From positions 40,871 through 104,870 of the forward strand of contig AJFK01000067.1 of NCBI GenBank assembly GCA_000467715.1: a stretch of DNA of 64,000 bases, read 5' to 3'. Each line of letters starts with the position of its first letter. The stretch's first letter is position 1. Below the pieces are notes generated by a model. It was not told where the DNA came from, searched no databases, and worked only from the letters and a program-made list of their open reading frames with translations. Source of the DNA: Hysterium pulicare CBS 123377 (taxonomy: Eukaryota > Ascomycota > Dothideomycetes > Hysteriales > Hysteriaceae). Below are positions 57,944 through 64,000 of the stretch, piece by piece. The position numbers and the translations under genes are program-made.

Positions 57944-59980
57944 TTAAACCACTCTTCCGGAGGCTAGCCTTACAAAGTCGTAACTCACGTTCTGCCCTAC
58001 CAGCAGTCTCATCGTTTCCACAGTCGTCCACGCGCTCACGTCTGCAACACCATATGCTGTCCAGCCCGAGGCTGTAGCTACTGCTAACGGGTCTCCTTTT
58101 CGAGGCCCGATTGCAAGGTCAACAAAAACTTTGCCTGCTGACCGGCTGGGCCCTCTTCCGTCAACACGGTAGTGCTTCAAAAGAGGCGTTACCAGTAATG
58201 ACTTATCTGCCGGGAGGGCTGATATGATTACAAAGGGTTGCTCCAATCTCTTCACATCTTCAACGGATCGTACTGGCTCCACATCGACCGCTAATGGGCC
58301 ATGTGTCCTGAAACCGATAGTATAGATAGGCCCGATCCCTAAGCTTTTGAGCGCAAATATTGCCGCCGCCGCATCAGCCTCTCCGCTTGCTAATATCAAG
58401 GCAGCCCTTCCACTGTATGCTGACGGTACGAAATCGCGACTCAAAGTTGCCCGAATCCCTTTCCATGTAGCGTTGTCTCCTACGAAAGTAGGTCGGCCAG
58501 CCTCCGTTCGCACCAGAACAGCATCAACTTGTCCAATCACTCGAGCAGCATTCGACAAAGTAGGAAGGTAGGATGCGGACGTCGCAAGAGGAGGGTTGAT
58601 GTAGGCGCCGCCAAAATTAGGTCGTCGAAGTACCGATTCCACAGAAGCTTTCGGAGCTCTTTCGACGAAGGAAAACTGATGTGGTAGACTAAGCTCGTTG
58701 AAACACTTCTCGAAGAAGATGGCCTGGGTCGACGACCGAAGACAACCGATGCCGTAGATATCTAGCTTCGGCATCTGGCCCATGCTATGGAGTGCCTGAT
58801 TTATCTCCGCAGCGCTAAGTTGGCCGGGTGCCGCGATCATAGGAAGAAGAGGATGTGTTATCGGCGTGAAAATCTTGTTCAATGTTCGAGACAACTGACC
58901 CATTGGACCCATATTGAGGCCAGAGAACGGAGGGTGGGGATATTTACTTTGAATCGTTGACCGGAAATATTCAAGTTCATAGTTATCCTGCATAGTATCA
59001 ACGAGCGCAATCATCTTCACAATGTCTCCATACACCGCTCCGCGCTCGAAAAGTACCTGCGCTTCCATTGACGTCCATTTAAACTTTCCTGAGAAATCAT
59101 GGAAGGCAGACAAAATTTTGCTGTTTCCCTTCTTTTCAGCTAAACGTCGCCTCAGGTCCTCGGGAAGCCACAATTCAACGTCAATGTACTCGCAACCCCA
59201 TTGAATTGCGCGCGATAGATACTTGTAGAAAAGGTCCGGATCGTCCATGGGAAATCGCCCATTCTCGTTCGTACATCTGGTTGTGTAGATAATCGGCAAC
59301 TCAGAACGCTGCCGCAGCAGCATGACCTGTTCACCAACGTACTTCAAACTAGGTATTGCGCTGAAACTTCCATCAGGCAGTGGCTCTTTCAACAGGTCGA
59401 CTCGTATCTCTACCGCATCAGCTCCAACAGAAAGAATGTCAAGGTTGGGAAGCGCCGCGTGCACATCAGGGAATGTCGTAGAGATCAGTGTTGTCCGCGC
59501 CTTCTTCGCTAAATCTCTATGAGGTCCTATTTGGCCGAGGATGAATGATAGGAAGCGTGCAACGTCTCTTCGGAAGAACGGAGATTGGGTGTAGAGGTAT
59601 TCGTAGTCGCATCGCTCCGTGAGGGACTCGTCTAATGGCTGGCCTCCGTCAAGACAATGCGTATTTACCAATATTCTCGACCGATCCCAACTGTCCAGAT
59701 GTGACCCAACTCTTGAACTCGACAAGCCATATATCGTCGACTTGAGCCCTAGATCCACCTCGTCGAAAGATGTCGCCAATTCCCATGACTGTCCAAGGAC
59801 ATCTGCGAATATGGTCATAATATCCTCTTGCCCCTCATCATATATGATCAGCAGAGCTGGCTTTATCCCATTAGGTACTTCATGTACATCGATAACGCCA
59901 TTATCCTTCAGTTGGGAGGTAGACAGGCTCTCCGCTTGTATCATTGTTGCCATAGACGGCTGGGTTTGTAGTATGATCAT
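57944..59980 (-). CDS. Quinate-repressor-like protein (QutR/Qa-1S type), AROM-derived, with degenerate kinase and dehydrogenase parts
   Basis: QutR/Qa-1S repressors of quinate use descend from the last three domains of the pentafunctional AROM enzyme. This 678-residue frame aligns in order with them. Residues about 35-155 correspond to the shikimate-kinase-like part, but the Walker-A loop is absent (PALLIIYDEGQEDI stands where GxxGxGKS would be). Residues about 160-345 are dehydroquinase-like and appear to keep key features: EIRVD, YTTRCTNENGRF, FHDFSG with His294 and GDIVKM with Lys322, the Schiff-base position. Residues about 405-678 are shikimate-dehydrogenase-like; GDNATWKGIR remains, but the substrate lysine and the glycine-rich cofactor loop are missing (YINPPLATS, ASGEADAAAA). 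A regulatory role is more likely than catalysis. Known family members are about 900 residues, so an N-terminal part may be missing or lie in an unseen upstream exon. A second ATG lies at 59953. Confidence 0.82.
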   Translation of the reverse strand: MIILQTQPSMATMIQAESLSTSQLKDNGVIDVHEVPNGIKPALLIIYDEGQEDIMTIFADVLGQSWELATSFDEVDLGLKSTIYGLSSSRVGSHLDSWDRSRILVNTHCLDGGQPLDESLTERCDYEYLYTQSPFFRRDVARFLSFILGQIGPHRDLAKKARTTLISTTFPDVHAALPNLDILSVGADAVEIRVDLLKEPLPDGSFSAIPSLKYVGEQVMLLRQRSELPIIYTTRCTNENGRFPMDDPDLFYKYLSRAIQWGCEYIDVELWLPEDLRRRLAEKKGNSKILSAFHDFSGKFKWTSMEAQVLFERGAVYGDIVKMIALVDTMQDNYELEYFRSTIQSKYPHPPFSGLNMGPMGQLSRTLNKIFTPITHPLLPMIAAPGQLSAAEINQALHSMGQMPKLDIYGIGCLRSSTQAIFFEKCFNELSLPHQFSFVERAPKASVESVLRRPNFGGAYINPPLATSASYLPTLSNAARVIGQVDAVLVRTEAGRPTFVGDNATWKGIRATLSRDFVPSAYSGRAALILASGEADAAAAIFALKSLGIGPIYTIGFRTHGPLAVDVEPVRSVEDVKRLEQPFVIISALPADKSLLVTPLLKHYRVDGRGPSRSAGKVFVDLAIGPRKGDPLAVATASGWTAYGVADVSAWTTVETMRLLVGQNVSYDFVRLASGRVV

Positions 59981-62199
59981 GCGAAGGAGGCGTGGTACCC
60001 TAGCCGTAGGTGTTGAAGCCGTTGATGCGGAGTTGGAGCTCGGTGATGAAGGCGCGAGAGGTATTCAACTGGCAAATGTTTACAGCCGTCTCTACCATCT
60101 CCAAGGTTTTGAGGATGAAATTTGGCCTAGGTGGGGCAGTATTTGGGACAATTCAGGCGTTCCGGGCATTCGGTCTGAGAAGGAATGCCCGTTTGAGGTA
60201 GAGATATAGGATAGAAGGACGAGGATTGGAGCGAAGATTGGATCGACGTGCATCTGAAGGCTGATAGCGAGGTTGCACCATTCCTGCTGCAGCGGAACTT
60301 TCAAATCCGCTTGTCACTTTGCCTAGGTCGTTCCTTCGTATGGCTTGAAGGTGCAATAAGGAGCATTGCCGAATGGATGCGGGCTGTCCCTCGTGCTGCG
60401 GGCACCTGAGCGCCGCCAACTTGCAGGGGGAATGCGCCCGGCCGAGCCCCAGCTTCGGGGGGTATTTATCCACTATTGTCTGGATGGACGCTTAGACGCG
60501 ACACAATTTATCCGCCAATTGTCGTGCATGTATCAGAACCAATTCATCGCCTTATACCTCTGCCAAGCTTAAGATCACTATCACGAAGTCGACTTTGGTG
60601 AAAGGTGAAAGATTGGGACGGGCATGTTCGCAGAGTCAACAATATTGGCTCGCGGGATGGATAGGCGTAAGTGTTCAGAGCCCACATCTGCGTCTCAAAT
60701 CGCATTCAACAGTTTGTCTCAAGCAAAGGCAATAGCGGGTTGGAAAACAGCGCAACTCAACCCAGTAGGGAGTCTACTTTGAGACTCTACCTTAGATTGG
60801 TCAGATAGCCTTTTTACGGCTGTCGGCATGAGCAAAACAGAGCGTGGCACGGTACGGAGAAACGTCTTCAAGCACCCAGCTAAAAGACAAGGGAGACGCG
60901 TGGATTCTGTTGAATCTCGATATCCGTCGTTACCATTTCTGAACTCTTCAGCAGGTAAGCCTCCATAATTTTCCGTCGAATGAACTTGAGCACTAAGATG
61001 TTATTTTCCCATGTTGCGATATCAGTGTATCGGCAACAAGAGTCTCCCGTTTAGTATGTTTTTATAGGCTATGATCATGCTATCACTAGAGTTTTCATGC
61101 ATTTCGAACGTTTCTCTCTCGTGGCAGATAGCAGGGCCCTATCAAGTTCTGTTCGCAATCTGGTGGTAGAGGTCATCTTAGAATAACACAGGTGTCTCCT
61201 TTCTCTGTTGTTAAAGTAGTCATGCCCGAAAGGGACAGACTCATCCAAAGGCTGATTAGAATTAGATATTTGAAAAGTATGGTTCATAAAAGGTGACCGC
61301 GTTGGGAAAACGCATTTATCCACCTACTCTCTCATTTAGCCGGCCGTATGTTCTCAAAGGTACGATTATACATCCTCACTACCGTGAGATATCATTAGGA
61401 GAACAAGTCCTCCGTTCCACCGAATAAAATGCATTATAATCTGAACATTGATGCTTGACCACGGCCAGCAAATGCAAGATCGCGTGTGACTGTAGAGCTC
61501 ACAGAGTTGGTATCATGGTTCGTCCGATCGGGATCTTTTACCTACAAACACACATAAATGAAAGAGGTTGCACGACTGCAGAAGCCATTTCGCGCCCGGC
61601 GAAGAGCTCACAACTCTGAAATGCAACGACGATTATCAGCATGAATAGAAAAGCCAATATTTCGGGGATCACGAAATTTGTCACCCACTCGTTAGTGGAG
61701 GTTGATAAGCATAGATTCTCATGGCTGCTATAGATCACGCTAGCTCTGGCCTCATTGGACTCTTCTAAAAATCAATCGCCATTCACCGTATTCGAGCTAT
61801 TCAAGCCTTTGTGATCGCCATTCTTGGAACGGGTTGTCACAGTGCCAAGCGTGAAAATATCCGGGGAAGCTCGAAGAAACCCTGGAAAAGACGACTGCCG
61901 ATTTCTCCTTCCGAGCTATATAAGTATCCATATTGCTCGGGAGATTATTCACATCATTTTCTTTGTCAACAGACCGGAAGACAATCCAGCAAAGAGAAGA
62001 TTATTCTCTGGTAGCGATAAATCTATTTAAACCTCCTTTTCAAACAATATACCGATATCATGCCAGACCATAAATGTTCCAGAAGCCCTAGCACATGTGG
62101 ACATCGGATTCAGGCAATTGCGTAATCCTGTCCAAGGTTGAGTCAAGACAACGAGTCTCGCTCTCAAAGACAACGTTTTCCAGGAACCGGACAATCAAT
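59981..62199. other. Gene-poor region of 2.2 kb upstream of the repressor-like gene
   Basis: The minus-strand frame of the repressor-like gene continues open upstream of its first ATG for roughly 30 codons of Ser/Pro/Thr-rich sequence (about 60070-59981) before a stop, so an upstream exon is possible. I searched the minus strand for a Walker-A (GxxGxGKS) sequence belonging to the missing kinase-like part and saw none. No other gene is recognised. Confidence 0.4.
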
Positions 62200-63370
62200 C
62201 TAGAGTATCTTTGCTTTCCCTCCCGTGGCAGATACTACGCTTCCCGAGATCCATCTCGCCTTTTCACTGACGATGAGGCCGACCACATCCGCGATATCCT
62301 CACTTTCAGCGATTCTGTTGCCGACCGTCACCTCCTTTGCATCGGACTCCACAAGGGGATCTCGCATTTTTTGAGGTATGTTTTCGAAGGCTTGAGTTTT
62401 CGTAAAGCCGACGCAAATTGCATTTACCGTTGTGCCCTCCATGCCAGGTCTTTTACCGAGCTCGTCAGCCCAACTCCTAGTCAGGCTCTCTAAGGCTGCC
62501 TTCGAGGCAGCATAGACGGAACTATTGATGTGTGTCATTAGCTGTCTACAGGACAATTGTGATGTTCCCTAAGATCTACAAGAAGTGGTCGAGAAATTCA
62601 ACTCACCCACCGGGGCCCCTTCGAACCCTCACAGCCTCACTCGAAATATTCACAATCCTCGAATTTGGCCTGAAAGATTTCCTCTCAAGCAACTCCTCAA
62701 TTACCATGATCGGGGTTTGGATATTTCCCATCAGCGCCCGTTGCACGTAATCTTCACTGAGATCCCCTATCTTCTGAAGCTTCATTACCGCGGCATTGAA
62801 GACTACTATGTCTACTTTCCCGCCGAAGTGGGTGTCCAGTGCAATCGCAATACAAGAAGCGCAATTTAGGGCTGTAATATCGGCTACGATGCCCACCATT
62901 TTCGGCGCTTCTGCGCTGTGTGCGATGTTTGGCGCATAGAGTTTCGAAACTGTGTGGCTTAGGGTGTCGAAGTGATGGGCGGATTGAGAGGATGAATATG
63001 TTCCAAGGATGCTGGCACCACGGGTAGCGAGCTCGAGGGCAATGGCTCGGCCGATGCCCTTTGTAGCGCCCCTAGTTTCAAAATAAATCAGATGAAGAGA
63101 AACGTCTTATTGAATTGATTGAGAATAGCATCGAAGTCGTAGGTCTATATGTGTCATCCTTAGGCCAGCAGGATGAATAACCCAAATTTTGGCACAATTG
63201 AAAGGGGATATAATGACTATGAATCTGGAAGAGAACGACTGAGCTATAGAACGGGATTGAGAGTTTGACAAGCTCGAAATAACATACGTTACCAATGCGA
63301 CCTTCCCAGCAAGGTCTTGCTCTTGGACACGAGGGGCCTCAGGCTTCCATTCAGAACTACTTCCCGGCAT
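62200..63370 (-). CDS. Short-chain dehydrogenase/reductase (SDR family)
   Basis: Three exons, 63370-63288, 63071-62607 and 62521-62200, give 289 residues. The classical SDR features are present: cofactor motif TGATKGIG near residue 29, split by the first intron; VADIT; the NAA of VVFNAAV in place of NNAG; the catalytic serine region RIVNISSEAV; and the active-site YAASK. An intron falls just before the YxxxK motif. The last part (SGSVVSATGGKAKIL) matches the usual SDR end, where a TGG would follow a conserved substrate loop. The cofactor loop is of the type common to NADP-preferring 3-ketoacyl reductase-like enzymes of fungi. The substrate is unknown; no polyketide or terpene synthase lies near it, so a secondary-metabolite link is unsupported. 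Confidence 0.9.
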
Positions 63371-64000
63371 AGTGATAGGATTAACGACAGATCAAAGCTT
63401 TCTTCGAATCTAAGGCTATGGACGTAACGCGCTCAAAGATGGTTTTGTTTGAAGTCAAGGTTCTACACGTTCGAATTACTTAGTCCTCGGAGCCATGCCT
63501 CCGCTGCAAGGTGACGTCTTCAAAAAGCGGCGGTGGCGTACTCGACATCTTAGGGGAGAAGAGAGCGGCGCTTTGTAGGATGAAAGCCTTTAAGACAGAA
63601 ATACTGTAGATCGGGTTTTCAATATTCCTGAAACTTAAACATGTTTAAGCTTCTTAGTTATCATCTCACTATCAGGCTTAGTCAACAGGGGTCTCGTTTC
63701 GGAGAGAATGGCCAACTGAGGTACATGAATCCTAGTATTATCACTAGAAGTCTTATTGTTACATGTTGGATGGCGCTGAACGATTAGAATTTAAATCTTT
63801 TAGTCTATTTATGTATTGGACGATGCAAGTAATGCCAATATATTCCTCTATTCCATTTGCGCCATACCAAGCTTCCCCAAAGTAGCAACAAACTTTCCCC
63901 TATCCTCCCCCGATCGTCTTCTAAACTTTTCTAACACCGCCCCTTACTGCCGTCACTCCTCTAATCCTCATCCTCCTCCTCCTCCTCCTCCTCCTCCTCC
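63371..64000. other. Intergenic region to the window end
   Basis: No gene is seen. It is the SDR promoter followed by AT-rich sequence and a trinucleotide repeat at the very end. Confidence 0.45.
63966..64000. repeat. (CTC)n trinucleotide repeat reaching the window end
   Basis: At least ten tandem CTC/TCC units run to the last base and probably continue beyond it. On the minus strand this reads GAG/GGA, so it could belong to a Glu- or Gly-rich coding stretch or a leader of the next gene; this cannot be decided here. Confidence 0.85.

Noticed and set aside
59619-60209. 196-codon plus-strand frame covering the start of the repressor-like gene
   Set aside because: Mostly antisense to a clearly conserved coding region; its own translation has no family resemblance.
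62200-63370. SDR as part of a secondary-metabolite cluster
   Set aside because: No synthase, P450 or efflux gene lies within the window near it; the closest regulators belong to the repressor-like pair 2-8 kb away, which is not sufficient.

Overview
This 64 kb window is a nuclear genomic segment of a filamentous ascomycete (Pezizomycotina). The evidence is the gene content (Kex1 carboxypeptidase, a Zn2Cys6 regulator, a quinate-repressor-like protein, an Mtr-type amino-acid transporter), short GT-AG introns of about 45-60 nt, genes on both strands at about one per 2.5 kb, and no operons, tRNA or rRNA genes. The class cannot be fixed from the sequence alone. All exon boundaries were worked out by hand from reading frame, splice sites and family conservation.

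Layout. 1-1722 (-): KEX1 carboxypeptidase, cut at the window edge. 2849-3729 (-): SFM1-type SPOUT protein arginine methyltransferase. 5116-5733 (+): endosulfine (Igo/Ensa). 6677-7842 (-): MYG1 exonuclease. 8722-10145 (+): ICE2 ER membrane protein. 10894-12745 (+): RAD52. 14003-15217 (+): RAE1/Gle2 mRNA export factor. 16366-16989 (-): LTO1. 17743-21717 (+): four small, low-complexity protein genes, two of which share a gapless 46-residue module. 23807-24797 (-): secreted Ser/Thr-rich protein. 28207-30226 (-): neutral amino-acid transporter. 31802-32624 (+): BCP-type nuclear peroxiredoxin. 37615-39063 (-): F-box protein. 40859-42631 (-): uncharacterised basic/acidic protein, divergent from 42818-44419 (+): ACOT9-type acyl-CoA thioesterase. 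44956-45180 (-): small Cys/Tyr-rich protein. 47677-49127 (-): mitochondrial carrier with 8 exons. 50375-50909 (-): small single-pass membrane protein. 51502-53283 (+): glutathione reductase. 54202-57008 (-): Zn2Cys6 transcription factor. 57944-59980 (-): QutR/Qa-1S-like protein derived from the AROM enzyme. 62200-63370 (-): short-chain dehydrogenase.

Most genes are unrelated housekeeping functions. Two groupings deserve attention. The 17.7-21.7 kb stretch looks like a local family expansion built on an unnamed 46-residue module. The 54.2-60.0 kb stretch places a Zn2Cys6 activator beside a repressor-like protein whose kinase and dehydrogenase parts have lost their catalytic motifs while the dehydroquinase part seems to keep them. 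The stretches 24.8-28.2, 32.6-37.6 and 60-62.2 kb are gene-poor. No transposon, CRISPR array, virus or toxin gene was recognised.
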